A model generated the notes under the pieces. It worked only from the letters and a program-made list of their open reading frames with translations, was not told the DNA's origin and made no database searches. The position numbers and the translations under genes are program-made. A stretch of DNA of 64,000 bases from Monarcha castaneiventris obscurior. Lineage: Eukaryota; Chordata; Aves; Passeriformes; Monarchidae. The stretch is taken from NCBI GenBank assembly GCA_026261815.1, contig JAMPIT010000417.1, forward strand, positions 2,699,501 through 2,763,500, read 5' to 3'. Shown here piece by piece: positions 12,201 through 27,200 of the stretch (within the stretch, counting starts at the first letter, position 1; the number at the start of each line of letters is the position of its first letter).

Positions 12201-15200
12201 GGTAATCAAATAAACTTTTTCTTTCTTGCAACTTGTTGTATTTTGATTAAGTTTTTCAATTCTTTGTTAAATGTAGTCAATTTAATATTCATCTATTGCT
12301 ACAATGAAAAGTAATGCTTTTAAGGTCAGCTGTTGCTTAGTGTTTCTTATCACAGCACATTGTAGGGGTACTTTCTGATTGCAATTATTGTTTATATTCT
12401 CAATTTTAGTAGCATGCAGAGTTATTGACATAGTTTTACTGTTAATTTCCTACATAGGCTGTGGAGTGCTTCCATAAATGATTTCTACTCTCTTTAACAA
12501 AGAGGAGGTTTTCCTTCTTCAGTGCAAACTTTTCACTTGGTATTTTTTATCTTGTTCTACTTTTCTTTTAAATATTTTCTTAAGTGCAAAACAGGAATGA
12601 CTTTTCCCCCCAAATGTTCCCTTCTGGATTTGATTACTGTCATGGTAGAACAAAGTTCCGTGAAATCTAGGAACAGATTTTTGTCTTTTCTCTAATGTTC
12701 ACTTGTAGGTTTTTTTGGTTTTTTTGGTTGTTTGGGGTTTTTTTTAATAATTTGTGTGTTTTGGGGTTTTTTCAAAGGAATCTAACTGGTATTAAGAGTC
12801 AAAGTGGTACTGATTTTAGATATTTTCTGAAATGTTGATATAGGTTAGGTAAAGTAGTTGAGTACTATGAGACTAAGATGAGTAAAATCTATGAAACAGA
12901 TTTTGATAAGGGGCTGATCTTGGACAGACAGTCAAAACTCTTACCAGATGAATAAGTTCTTTCCCTTTGTCAGGAGCAAGTTTTTAAAGTATTTGTTTTT
13001 AAAAGAGAAAGACCCATCTTTGAAATTATTCACTATAATATGTAAAAGATTTCTTTCCATTGAAGATCATTGTCCATCAATGTACTATTCTGGTAGCCAA
13101 ATCTATTTGAAAATTACCTTTAAATACATTTTATTTTGAGCAAAAAGAATAATTGAAAAACATTTCAATCAAAGGCTCTGTTATTTTTTCATAGATTAAA
13201 GTACTTACTGATATAGGATTTTTTACGGAGGCCTTGCAGGAACTGTCTTTGCTTATTTGGGGAGAGAAAATTCCATGGAAAATACCAGCAGGATACAGAT
13301 ATATTGAGCAAATGCAGGTAAACACCAGAAAAGTATAACATTGAACTATAACAATCCATTTTCTTCATGAAACTGCAGATACTCCATATCTACAAGTTAT
13401 TACATGTTCCTAAGAAATTTCTTTCTATAGATGGGTAAAACAGTAGGTTTTGAATGATATTAAAATCTCTCACAAAACAGAAGGAACACAGATCAGTTTG
13501 AAATGTGTGTTTTATACACTGAGTACTGCAGATAATACTGTAGAAAAAACAATGTGTGATATCATATTCAGGCATGAGAAGTATGGCCAAAGTTCTTGCC
13601 CTGTTATTGTCCAAATTCCCACTGCCCTAGCCAGGAGCAGGACAGCTGAGGGGCAGCTGGAGCAGCCCTGGCCCGTGGCAGCTCTCTAGGGCCAGGGACA
13701 GGCTGAGGCTGTGTGGGGTTCAAGGGCAGGCATGGGAAGGGGAACCAGGCTCACACACAGCCCAGGGTGACACCAAAGGCCAACGGGGTCTGGTTGGGCA
13801 CAGTCTGGGGGGATCTGTGCTAGGGCAGGGCTGCAGGCAGCTGAAGACTGTCCCTGTTGGGCCATTGCTGGTAGCCCCTTGGGGCTGACATGGGGTCGTG
13901 GGGAGGGTGGGGGCAGCTTCAGGAGATGCTGGGCAGGAAGAGCTATTGCTACCCACAGAGCCTTGACAGTCACATCACCCCAGGTCAGTTTGATTTTCCA
14001 TATATCTGGTCACTAATGTGCTGCAAGGGTTGGAAGCTGTTAACAACGGACCTGGACTTTCGTCTTACCTGTGAGCACACCTGTGCAGGCAGATCAGGTT
14101 ATTGGGTAAGCCTCCCCCATAACCATCCTTTCCTTGTCTTCCAAGCACATATGAAAATTATCTAGTGATTTAACCCCAGATGAATGTCATCAAGGTCTCC
14201 CTTACCTGAGTGGTGCTTTTGGGTAGGTGACATGACAAAGCATGTGTCAGCATTAGACATCTGGACAGAACACCAGGTGAAATTGAGCTTGAACTGTAGG
14301 AAAAGTTTCTTCACCAAAATAGTTGTCAAGCATTGGACAAACTTCATGTTCGCTTCCTTTACTCTGTGTTGCAGACAGTGAAGCAGAGCAAATTGAGTTT
14401 AAGGAGCTGATTTGAAGAGAAATTTCTCTCCTCCCACCTCTGTTAATTCATTGATTTTATGCTCATGTTGTAACACATTACTTTATTTTGGTTTTGTTTA
14501 TTTTACAGGCCTTACAGAAATTTGATTCCTCAAAATCTCTCATGACTATTACAAATTTGCAGGTAAAAAAAACCTGAAAGAGGTAAATGTTTTATGCTAT
14601 ATATAAATATTTCTTTGTCTTAAGGTAGGAATTCTCCAGTTCAGAAAATATCCTCATTATTAAAAAATTCAATAAATAGAAAATGTATTCTTCTCAATGG
14701 ATTACTGTTTCCTGAATTTTAAATTTTATGACTGACCTCTCAAGGGAAGGGCAACTACCATTTTCACTGTTTTTCACATGGGAGATCTAATATGTAAAAA
14801 TTTGTGGCTTTTCTGTGCAAAACATACTAGTGGAATTATTCTGGGTTTGTTGTGATATGGAAGGTTGAGTGTTTATCCTGCTAAAATATTGAGAGTGTCA
14901 GTCTTTTAATGTTATAATTTCTACCAGTCAGAGTTGTCTTCATAGATTTGTCCTAATTCAGATGGGGGTTGAAGCCAATTCCTGGGGAAAAAAAAACTAA
15001 AATGATGACTCTATAAACCAGTGTCTAAGCAGTCATTTTCTCATTTTATTTAAAATATCATATTCATCAGTAACTTCTTTTGTGTTTTTCAGTTTTAATA
15101 ATTTCCTTTTATTAACCTTCTCACAGATCCATTGAGCTACTAGGGGTAACTACTAGCAGAATGTGCGAAAGTTAAAACATTAAAACAAATTGAGAAATTA

Positions 15201-18200
15201 AACCCCCTGCCTTTTCCCCTCCACTTTTCTCTGTTTTGTTTACAGGAAGCTTGTGTGTCTCTTATAACAGTTGGTATTACAGAACAGAAATGAGAAGTGT
15301 ATCTTGACAGCTTTTGATCTCACAAGTTCCTGATTTATTTTGAAGTTGTGCATTATCTTGAGCTTTTGATTTGAACACTTCACAATATCTGTGGCGCTGT
15401 TACTTCTCTCATGATCTTGCCAATCTGTGTAGACTTTCAACTTCTAAATTTATTAATCTAAATTGTGAATATTAAACTCATGAATATTAAACTCATGATA
15501 AAACAATGATGCTGTAATGAATAACAAAAAGATTCTATGAAATATGCTAGAATTGTCTGATACAATAATTTTTTTCCTTTTCTAACAACAGACTTTTCTT
15601 TGAGTTGAGATTATTGAACTACAGATTTATCTACAATGCAGAAAAATAGAACTTGCAGTGATAATAGCTGTAACTTCATAGGTGCACCTTCTGCTGGAAA
15701 ACGATCTCTGAGGCTGTAGCAAGTGCTACTAAGGGGTGAAGTTTGGAAAGAAAAAGAGCAACTCATTCATAATAACTGAGAGTATTAATAATATTATTCA
15801 TGTTAATTATTGATATGTGTCATTATTAATAGCAGCAGAATATGTCTTGAACAAGAAAAATGTAAAATGTGTAATTTCAAATAATCCCAATTGTTAACTT
15901 TCTTGTAGGTACTGGAAGATACATTTAATGGGAGTCTGTCTTTAACCATGGTGCCACTGTGCAACCAACAAATTATGAATAAATTAACCTTAGCCAAAAT
16001 GCATCTCATAATTTGTCTTTCTGCCACAATAAATAATATACCTGAAAAAGTTGAAAAAAATGTATATTCTGTTGACAACAACAGCTTGCCAGAGACAAAC
16101 AAACCTGCAGCATCAAATATAAAAGGTAATTATAAGCATAGTGTAAAAGTTTATTTTTATTGTTTCAAGAATTGTTTTTCCACTTTGAACTGCATATGAA
16201 TTAATATGTCACAATCTGAACAATATTCATTTTAAATGTTGCTGAATAACTTCAGTCATTACTGAAATGAGCATTAAGATTTTTTAAGGTTATTATCATT
16301 ATTATTACTTTGTTCCATTATTACTTATTTTGATGTTGAAAGTCCCAGTTGTAAGTAGAGAGAAAAGGACTGTGTTCTTCAAATTACTGAGAATGCTTTG
16401 GTTCTGCATCTGTTATCTGAAATTTTATCTGCAATGTATTTGACAGTTGATGCTGATCAGAATTCAAGACAACAGGAACAAAGAGACACAATAGTGCATC
16501 TTGTTGACTGTAAAGATGAACTAAATATGGCCATGCTGAAGGTAATTTTGATTGTTAGGAGAAAAGGATTAGGAAACTGCAGATTGATCAAAAACATTGC
16601 TAAAGCCTTCAATATAACAGAAATTATGATAAGAGGATGGTATGAGAAAGGAGACTAGAAACTTCTGTTTCTAGTCTGACTGTAGTCTTACTGGCTGGAC
16701 ATTAAGTGTTGACTATTTGGTGCAATCATTTTTCATTTTTGGTGCATAATTTTTCAAATGATGGGAAATATTTCCACAATCAGACCTCCGTATGACTATT
16801 TCAGCATAAAGGGTACAGACTGAATGGGATTTCAGGATAAAATCGTCTCCTTTCAGAGGGTGCCACCTGTAGGATGTCAGAGACTCTTCGAGGGGGCAGT
16901 ATGCTATACAAATAAAAAACCCTTCTCTACTGTTCTCGTATATGAAATATCTCAAACTTTTCATGTTGCTCTTTCTGGTACTTTATTTTGGAGAAAACAT
17001 ACCACAGCTTATTAGCTTCTTTGTTTGAAGGGGATTTGTTTGGTAGGATTTTGTTTTATTTACTTGTAAACTTTACACTTGGCAGTTTCACATCACAAAA
17101 AGACCAAGATTAAGGGCTGACCTATTCTTCATTCAGAGAGGTCTTCCACTTTGGAAGTATCTACTTCTGGACATTGTTACGAGCAAAGTAATGCAAAAAG
17201 TACATATGGAGAATGGAGCAGGATTTTGTATGGCAATTGGCATAGGTCATACACTAGAAACTTGAAAGTTTTAGTATAACTTGAAAATAGCATCTTGAAA
17301 ATAACTAAAATAGAAATGTTCATTTAAATTGAATAGACCTTATTTAAGAGGCATAATATATTTCTTACTCTTTTGAGTTTTCTTCAACTATTCTATTCTT
17401 TTGGAGGTTGTTTTTTGGGGGGGGGAGGGGGTTTAGTGTTTTTTTTAAAGGAGTTCTGAATTTTGATCAAAATAATGTATTGGATGATAAAAACCTTTAA
17501 ATTAATATTTAATTCTGCTGAAAGCTCCACAAGTGAGATTTAATTTAAAATTAACTTTTTTTTAGATGTGTTTTTTTGCAGTTTCTTACAGCTTTGTCGA
17601 TCATAAAGACTGTAAATTATAGCTGAATTTTCAGGATACATACTGCACACAAGAATGTCAAAGTATTGCTGATAAAGATTGTAATACTTCTTTCAACATC
17701 TTTAATGTTGTTTTTAATACTGTATTTATTGTTTAAAATTATTAAGCATAGTTAGAAGTATAGTATAAAATTATCAAGTACAGCTATTAGAAAAAGAATG
17801 GGAAGTTAGTAAGTAACATTGCTAAGCCTTAAAATATGTAGTTAAACATACCTGGCAATAGTACAGGTACAGTTGTTGCTGCTTTCAACACAATAGTTCT
17901 GTAAACCTGAGAAAAGCAAAATTACACACACACACACCCCCACCCCATTTATATAAAAGGCATACTGCATTTAAGTTGATTTATTTCAAGATGCGGTGAT
18001 AGCAGGCTATAACAGAAAAAAATACTTCTAAAGAAAATGTTTATTTCTTTATTTTTTGAAATCGTACAACCCTGTCTTCTTCTCTAGGGGATTTTATTGA
18101 CAGAAGCTGAAGAAAGGCTTAGTTATCTTGTACAGGACATACAGGAAAAATATGATGGGGACATATCTCGGTATTCTGTGGAAGATTTAGAGGCTCTTAT

Positions 18201-21200
18201 TGAGGCCAAACTTGAGCTTGCTTCTATTTCACAGCAAAGGCATCAAGCAGCTTGCAGGTAAGTAATACTATGAACAACCTTATCTTGCACAGCCTTGACC
18301 ACCAATGATTAAAAAATTTTTCTTTATTACTACATAAATATTGTAAATCTTAGTAGTCATCTGTAAAAACTCCATTAGTGTATTTAGAAATGCAAGATAC
18401 ACAAGCATTTACTTTTTTTATTATTGCTTTATTTTGCTTTTTAAAAGGTGGTCAGTTACTGGTCCATGATTTCTCTGTGGGGTGTTTTTGTGACAAAGTG
18501 TATAAAAACAAGAAAAAAGTTGCAATCTTCATGGTTTTTGGTAAAGCCTAGATATGTTAGATCATGCATTTTCTTATAATTTTAAAGTGTACAGCAGAGC
18601 ACTAATGTTCTCTCTGAACTACTGAATTCTATTTTGTTCTAGAATGCCCTGTGTTACTATCCTAAAATAATATTTCTTCTTGATGTACTTATTGGTTTCA
18701 AATTAAAATGTCAAAATTTTATTTTTGAAATTGCAGTGATTAAAATGCATTGAAGTAAACATTAACATATTAGAATAGATTTTATTAGCATTAATTATAT
18801 TGTTAGCAATGGTGTCTAAAATACTGTTGCATTATCTCTATATATCTGTATATATCTGCCTGATATTTTCTCCAAATTAAAATGCCCAAATTGTTTGATA
18901 TTTTTCTAGAGATTCTGATTTCTTCTGGAGAATTTAATGAAGTTAAAATTTTAATATTCTTGGAATATATTGGATATACAGAAATATATTAACTCTTTGT
19001 AGATGTTAAATTCCCAATATTGTTTTGGTCTTTTAGCTAGGATGATTCTTCTCTTTAGCATACCTGTAATTTTACATTAATTTGTGTAAGAAGGATGATA
19101 GTTTAGCAACACATCGTTTTATCAGTGTGAAGCTCTTCCTACCTAACATTTTATTAGAAGGAAAAATCTTTGAGCGTACAAATTGCCAACTACAGATGCA
19201 GCATACACAGGTGTAGCACCATCATTTGCCAGACTAGACTGAGATTTGGTACAATGTAATCAGTATTTGTAATGTTTGTTAGGTCTAATCTAACTAAACA
19301 CACCAGAATTGCTACAATGAATCTTATATCACAGTAAGCATCAAAAAAAGAAAAAAATTAACCTTTTCTTTATTGTTGGAGTAATGGTGGATTGCTGATG
19401 AAGTGGTAGGTGGTTCATCAAGCCAATAGATAATTAGTCTCAATGGGATTTTTTATGCAATTAACAAAAAATGGTTTATTCTGTGATAAACCATCTTCCT
19501 TCTCTTGGCCCTCTTAGGTGAATAAAAAACCCTCCAAAACAAAACCTTTGAAATAGCACAATTTCTTTTGCATTGTTACGGTACAGCAATGAAAAAAAAA
19601 ATTAAATTAACAAGGACTGGAGCTTTACAGTGCTGTATAGACTACTGAGCTGAAAACAGTCTGCATCATGGTCTGTCATCCAGGTTTTGTTTATGTTATT
19701 TTAAAAGACAGTAGTTTCCCAAAAATTCAGATATTAGGACTGTAATAATTTAGCAGTAATGTCATTAGTGAAGATGTGAAGTAAGAAATTGTAGGTTACT
19801 TGTGGACATTTCTAGTCATGAAATATAAATCTATTTCATTGCCTTTTGATTTAGATTAATTTACTATAAGTTGTCAAGGAGTAATCAACCAGTCACTGAC
19901 AGTCATCTCATCATACTTTAGAGTGTCCTGAATTTTATAAAGTCATCATACTAGTAACCAAGGAGCAGTATGCACTTATGAAATACCATGTGTGTAATCT
20001 TAGCTTGATACTAGGCTTGGTAAAACCTGCATTAGTTCTGTCCCAAACTTCCTCACCCTGCTAAACTGGTTGCAGCATACTCAAGACATTTCAATGCAGG
20101 ACCCTTCATTTTGCCATGCACTTTATATCCTAGAGAGTAGTTTCTCTCTTGGATTATAACTTGTCTCAGATTGAAGAAACTTTTTCTAGGACATCAAGGA
20201 TTTCAATGGATGTCAAGCATTTTATGGAGCATTTTTTTCTGACTCTCGAATTTTTGATGGGTGTTTGTTTAGTGGGTCTTATGTATTGATAGTGGTCAGT
20301 AGCAGGAAAAAAGCCATCAAAAAACAAGGTAAGGGTTTGGGGTTTTTTAACCTATTTTGCAGTTTTATTGCACTGCCATGGAAACTGCTGATATATCTGC
20401 CTGAGATACAAATGAAACATTTCTTCAGACAGCTGAATGTTTTCTGCCTGCCAGTCTAGAAATCAAAGTTTGCATGATATTACAGAAATTCATCTTTTTT
20501 TTCCTTTGGCGAAATGACCTAGTGGTGAAATTGTTATAGTCAGCTGTACTTTCCTATTTTGATCATCTTGTCACTTTCTGATTCCGCTGATAAAAGGATG
20601 TGTATTTTGTCAAGGGAAATATATAGACACATCACTCTTGTTGACAGCAGAAGAGGGTCACAAAAATTTCATCAGGGGAAGCTTCTGCATTACAAGCTTC
20701 TGTCTTGCAAAAAATATATGCTTCAGAATAAGTTTGTATATAGGACTAATCCCACTGATCTCAAGGAGAGTACTTACATGGTGTCTGTCCTATAAACGTG
20801 AGCTTTCTAATTACCCAAATATGTGCTTGTCTACTTATGTGAATAAATTGTGACTTAAAACAAGGCTTATATGAATCTTTGGGCTTGTAGTCTATAATTT
20901 GCTTAAGAAATTTATATGTAAGCATGAAGGTAAAAATAGCCTCATTTTCGATATTGCTAAATGTTGGCAAGAGCAGTTAACTGGAGGCAGTGGTGCTGAG
21001 GAAGGTAGGTTAATATTTGTTAGTAGCCTGTGTATACTCTTGGGTGCTCTACCTTCTGCAATGTACTTGAGATATGTGAACCATAGCATCTCAACCTATG
21101 TTTTAAGAAAAGTCAGATTTTTCTGTAATTTTAACTTTGATGCCTGGTTTCAGGGGAGAACTCTCAAAAAAAGAGAAGCAATTGGGGTACATCATTGTAT

Positions 21201-24200
21201 TATCCTTATTTTCTATTTGCTTTTATAAGCAAGTTCTGTTTCACTTTTTCCATTGCTAGAGTGAAACTTAACATCAAATTCAACATTGATTTATTCTGTT
21301 TTCATTTTGTTGAATAAAACTGAGATAAAGGGATGATGAAGGAGATTCATGAGGATTGAATTGTGAAAGGTAAAAGCCAAGATATCAATGTCTTTGGTTC
21401 TCATTGTTACTTTGGGGTCTATTTGTGTTGAATTGGTGTAATCCATCCAGGTCTGCATCACAAAAACAGCAAGGAGGATAGAATCAGAAATGACAGGAAG
21501 ACTTTAACTGCACTCTTATCTTAACAGGAGGTTATCCATCCTGTGGTTATACATATGTTGACAGAGTAATGTGAGTAATTTAGAAGTAGTGTGGCTCTTG
21601 TCCTGACTTCTTTGTGCAAGGGCTTTGCCTTTGCAACCATCAGTCTAGAACATCTCAAAAGCAGTAAATTCACACAGACCCTGAATCTCTCTTGCATTGA
21701 AAGCTCTTTACATTGTCCTGGCAGTGTAAAAAGGACTTTAAGGTGTTAATAATGCTTTTCTATTTTCTTTTTTTTTTCTTGTGCTTCATGATAGCCAGTC
21801 TCTATGTAAAGAGAGTCTCTCTATGTAAAAAACAGCATCGATAAGAACTTTGGTTATACATTTTTAACAATTAACCTGCTGAAAAATCTTTTAAGTGGTG
21901 AGCTAGGGATAGTCTCTGGTAGTTTAGTATTATTAGAAATATGTTTCTGTGGGCAGAGAACATGTAGAATGTAAAAAAACCCAAACAAACAACCCCCAAA
22001 ACCAAACTCAAAAATGTTTTAGAGAAGATGTAGGAAAGTAAAGATTTACAGACATAAAGGAAAATGTGCAATTGGGAAAAACCAATACAAAGAGACATTG
22101 ATTTTGGCAATTCTCAGAGTATTTTGAGTAGTGTATTCTCTGGACAACATTTCTTGTTATAAAAAGATCTTCTGTCTGTGATGGCTTTGCAGATGTCTTC
22201 ATATCATGAAAATAATTGTATTCACAGTCTGCTGCTATAGCTACACATTTTTATACATGTAATGAAAATTGAACATTATCTGAGTGTATCTGAGTGCTTA
22301 TAAAGACAGCAAAAAATGAAAAAACCCAGTAGTTAATATTTTAAGAAACCTGACAATATTTTGAGATCCAAGCCCATCGTTTTTTGACACATAGGGTTGA
22401 ATGCTGCACCAGTCCTAATGGTGTGTGTATCTTTCTGGGTGCTGCTCAGAGTGAACTCCAGAAAAGAATTTAGGATATGGGGTGGGGGGTACGGTAGATG
22501 CAATGACGTGATTTCTTGCTGATGAGGTTTTGCCTCATCACCTTGATGGTGTTTACTAAGATCCTGTGAGTATTGGACTATGTGGATTTAACAGAAGGAT
22601 TACTGTGTAGCCTGGAAAAGTTTTAAGGAGGAAGGTATTAATCTTGGTTGTGGATAACATAGAACTCTCCTAATATATCTTGTGATTTTCAGCATTTTTA
22701 CACCTTCTAATTTCTAAGAATTTATCTCTGAAGGCAGGTATGCCATGGTTGGTCTTGGTCTAGTGATTTGACTACCTCTAAAAGTTGGACTTGATGATCT
22801 AAAAGGTCTTTGCCAGACAAAATGATTCTATGATTCTGTGTGTGACTGGAAGTTATACTGGAGTTCTGTTTTGATTGCTCTAACAGAATATGATATATCC
22901 TAGCTTATATGCTATTCATAGAACAATAGCATCGTCAGGGTTGGAAGAGACCTTAAGCTCATCAAGTCCAACCATCAACCCAGCACCACCACTGTGACCC
23001 CTAAACCACTAAATTGTATCATCCAGATCCAGATGCTTCTTAAACGCCTTCAGGGATGGTGACTCCACCACCTCCCTGGCCAACCTATTCCAGTGCTTGA
23101 CCACCCTAACAGTGAAATACTATCAGGTTACATCTGTTATTGGCAAAACTTTTTCCCTTACGGCTGTTTTGTCACTTTCATAATGTAGTGCCTACAAATT
23201 CAGAAAATAGTCTGAGTGCAATCTTGTTTGACTGAAGCAAAAATGGATAACTGCTGATTTACATCTGTGATGTAGTAAAAAATGAAGTATCCATTTTAAT
23301 AAAATCATAAAGTGGTGAATATAAATAGTATTTTTAAATGATATTGCTCTACACCACAGTGTTGCTTTGGCTTTCTCTGCAATTCGACTTCTCCAAGATG
23401 CAAAAGTTTTTAGCATGGATGTGACACATTTCCAAGAAGAAAAGGATGAAAAGGAGTATTTGGTATGTGTGGATATATGTTTTAAACTAATCTTCCTTTG
23501 TATATATCTTTTATATCCTTGTATATCCTCTTATATCTTTTTCATATTAAGTGTTGAGTGATTTTCATAATATTAGAACATAGCATTCATTTGTATTATG
23601 TGGTTACCATTAATCTGGGGAGAAAATGATCTTTGTCATGCTTCAGATACTTGCTTGCCTAAGGTATACTCAGTGTGTCTGTAATCATCATTTTAATTTG
23701 TATGAGGTTAGGAATTACCGCTTTTATTTCTATACTCTCAAATGGCAGCACTGAAAATCTTCTTTTGTTTAAAATCCCCCCAAACAAAAAGGAAGTGAAA
23801 ACAATAGCTATCAGTTGAAAATATTGTATTATTCAGTTAAGGTACTTTAGATTTTCTGATTGAAAACTGAATTGTCTTTCAAAGAGCCAGATGGACCATT
23901 TCACATTACTGATGTGTTCCACACGGAGCAAGATTTCAGCTGACTTCTGTTGTCCAACACATAGGGATTCTGACCTCTGCTTTGGAAAGCCTGTTGGTCA
24001 CACACCACTCAGTCACTCTTGAGGGCACAGTGAGTCAAATTGACTCATATGGACAGAGCAATTGAACAGTGAGATTTTGTAATGTCTATTGAGACTGGAC
24101 TTTCTTGCATGCAATGTAATTATTTTCTGTCTGTTGTAGGACAGTCCTGTAGCCAGTAACTGAGCTATTGGCATTTTTTCTCTCATTTGCATCAATGCAA

Positions 24201-27200
24201 GTCATTCATGATGATTTTTTGTAGAAGTAAAATGCAGGTGGTGCATTGTCCATTGCAATTGATTGCAGCTGATTGCTTGCTGAAACAAATTGTAGAACAT
24301 GGACTGTAAAATTTTAGTAATAGAAAGACTTGTAAGAATATATGAAGATAGCACAAGGAGCTGAGCTGAGAATTCTCACAAACACTTGTAGTTCTACATT
24401 ACACCAATACTTGTTTCTAAACATCAGAAACACAAAAAACTAGAAATCAAAACCTAAAAATTTCTTTCTAGTCATTATTGAGGTACCAGAAATTGATACT
24501 GATCCTGCTCTACAATTAGACTTTTATGTGCCGTAGAATTTTGTGTAATATTCATGTTTGAGTGGAATAAAATCCAAACTCCTAGAATTATTCTTCATGA
24601 AAAATATAGTATATAGATATATTTATGGAGTCTCACATAAAAAGTGGTTTAATATTCAAAATGGCTAAAATTATTTTTATATATATATTAAAATGTAAAC
24701 AATAAGTGGCCTCCTGTTATTAAAAATATGTATCTACCCTTCAAATAAACTTATTTTTAGGGTGTTTTTATTATTTGTTAAATATTTGTAGTAATTTAAT
24801 TTATTTTAGACTGATGCTGCCCTGCTCCCTTGTTTGTAGTAAAGTGTGTTACTCAGAAAGTGACATTTTTCTTGCTTTTGGAACTTATTAGGACTCCAAC
24901 ACTGAAGGTGTTCGACTGCCTCCCCGTGTAACAGCACAAGAGCGCACGAACGTGCGTTTGTGGCTGAGGTGTCGAGCAATGTTAGTGACTGCACTCGTGG
25001 CACAGATACAGGGTGTTGGTGACATGAAAGGTACTACTCTTTCTTGGTTTAGATTTTGGGATTATAATGGGCCTATACAGGCACAATTCTTATTCATAAT
25101 TAAAAAATACTGATGTTAGTTCTGGGGCTGTATTATCACGGAACTATTATTTGTATTAAATTCATCCAATCCAATAAGGAAAATATATTTATGAGTACAT
25201 TCTCTTCTAGAGCATGAAAACAGGAAGTATTATATTAATTTTCATTTAATGATCATTCTCCTTTGATAATTGTGTCTAAAAGTTTCAAATGTTCTAGTGT
25301 AATTAAGAAGGTATGGTTGTTTTAAAAAGCGCTGTTGCCGAGTACCTCTGGTTTTAAAAGTCTCAAAATATTTTTCACTTTCCGTATCTCCAATGAATGA
25401 AATATCCCTACATAACTTCTAAAACTCTTCCAGATTATTTTTTTAAAGATTTAAGAGAGGGATTGCACAATATATTTGTTGAAGTTTGGTTATGAATAGA
25501 ATGTTTTTCATTCCTTAGTTCTATGAAATCTGATGGTCACTTAAGTATCAAAATCAGTCTAAGTCTGTAGCCAAACCCTCATTTAATCACTTCTGGATAA
25601 CTGCTCTGAAGGCTGTTACTATTTTGGAATTTTAACTAAAGTCATATTTTTGATTAAGTAGAATAGATCTAAAATATCTTAATATTTATGTGGCTTGCAT
25701 AAAAAGCATGCATTTGGATGAATTTAAACCTAGTGCAGTTTAGAAACTAAATGGGTTTTCTTTCTTTTAAAAGTAAATTTGACACAAAATTGATGAAATA
25801 GTACATGTGGAGTGTGAAATTTACAATATCATATTTTCTGTGACTTTTTAGTGTAGAAATTACTTACAAATGGCAGAACAAACAATAAAGTCTTTTCTAT
25901 TGTATTTTTACTAGTCATACATTCTCTTCTTTTAGGAAATGATGCCGCTGAGCGCAGAAGCGTGATAAAAGAAGCAATATTAGAGGCAGAAGCCTTTGGT
26001 GATACTGAGACTCAGGCTGAAATGATGGTGCAAGCTGCTATTCTTGACCTGCAAGAAAAACGTCCTGTGGCAGACATTAAACTTCTTTTGCAGGTTTGAG
26101 CATAAAGGAGAAACTGTTCGCTTTTCTTTGATGCATTTTTTTTGTGTAGTCAGAACAGCTGATGGCAGCATTAAATAAGCTTGAAATAGTGCCTCTAAAA
26201 TAGATTTTTTTTTCACTTAACGTGCTTTGTCCTCATAAATAGATGGGAAGATAGTAACTGCTTTGGTTTATGTTGTCTGTGTCCGAACAGAATATCATCG
26301 GTTTGCTCCACGAGGATACATTTATTTCCCTGCCAGCTTCTTTGACTCTTGTGAAAAGCATGCTTCTGCTGGCAGACATACTGCCACTGCAAATAGTAGA
26401 GGATACAGAACATTGCTCTTCTGCAGTGGAACCATTAAACTTGCTTGTTTTGGCACACGAGCTTACCATTAAAGCAGTGAGTACATGTCGGTGCATTTCC
26501 AAATCCTTCCAATAGCCTTAATTATTTATCCTGGAAGCCGTTTTATCAATTTATTAAGAAGGGCTATTCCTAGTAACTGATCACTTCAGTTTTAACTATG
26601 TTAGAATAGTATAAAGAAGTAGTTCATCTTACCAAACTCTTTATCCAAACTCATCATGCATGGTCACCTATGTAGTGTGGTATTTTTACAGAATTTAAAA
26701 ATATTGAATAGCTGCAAAATGCACATCCAGATGTGAAAAATGAAATAGGTAGTTTGACTTTTAAAGAGACGCAGAACACTGACTTTTCCCATTTGCAATG
26801 AGGGACATATTCATACTCAACAGCTCAGGGAGAACGTAGATCTCATTAAATTCCTAACTCTTAAGCATCCAAGAGCTTAGCTTTGTGTCTTAGAATAATT
26901 TGAATCAGGACAATCCATATAAAGTAGAATGATATTTTAGGTTGATGGATTGTTACAATTGGTATGAAGAAATAATTTCAATGTAAAAATTTAAATATGT
27001 AATTAAAAAAATAAATCTAAAGATATGAACTTTGTGAGAGCACTAATCCATTTACCTATTTGGGATCCAAAAGCAGGCATTTCTACCTGAATTTAGTACA
27101 GGTTACAGAGAAGAGTTTTTAGATCAAATTCTTTCCTCATAGTTTCTAAAACTGAAGTTTAATCCATTGAAATATTTATTTCCCTAAGTAATAAAGAATC

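Larger units (their letters stand above)
18258..23359 (+). other. CFAP54 intron between exons 17 and 18 (5.1 kb)
   Basis: This is the longest intron in the window. It is mostly AT-rich unique sequence. It holds an A/C-rich simple tract near 21975-22012 and an inverted pair of CR1 tails at 22746-23122. I find no exon whose phase and splice signals would fit between exons 17 and 18. Confidence 0.7.

Noticed and set aside
13686..14165. Open frames in the GC-rich intronic block, both strands
   Set aside because: Overlapping frames with Pro/Ser/Ala-rich composition fit GC-rich non-coding DNA; none joins CFAP54 in phase.
26213..26515. Three overlapping open frames around CFAP54 exon 21
   Set aside because: Only the frame starting at 26291 joins the neighbouring exons in phase; the others are shadows.
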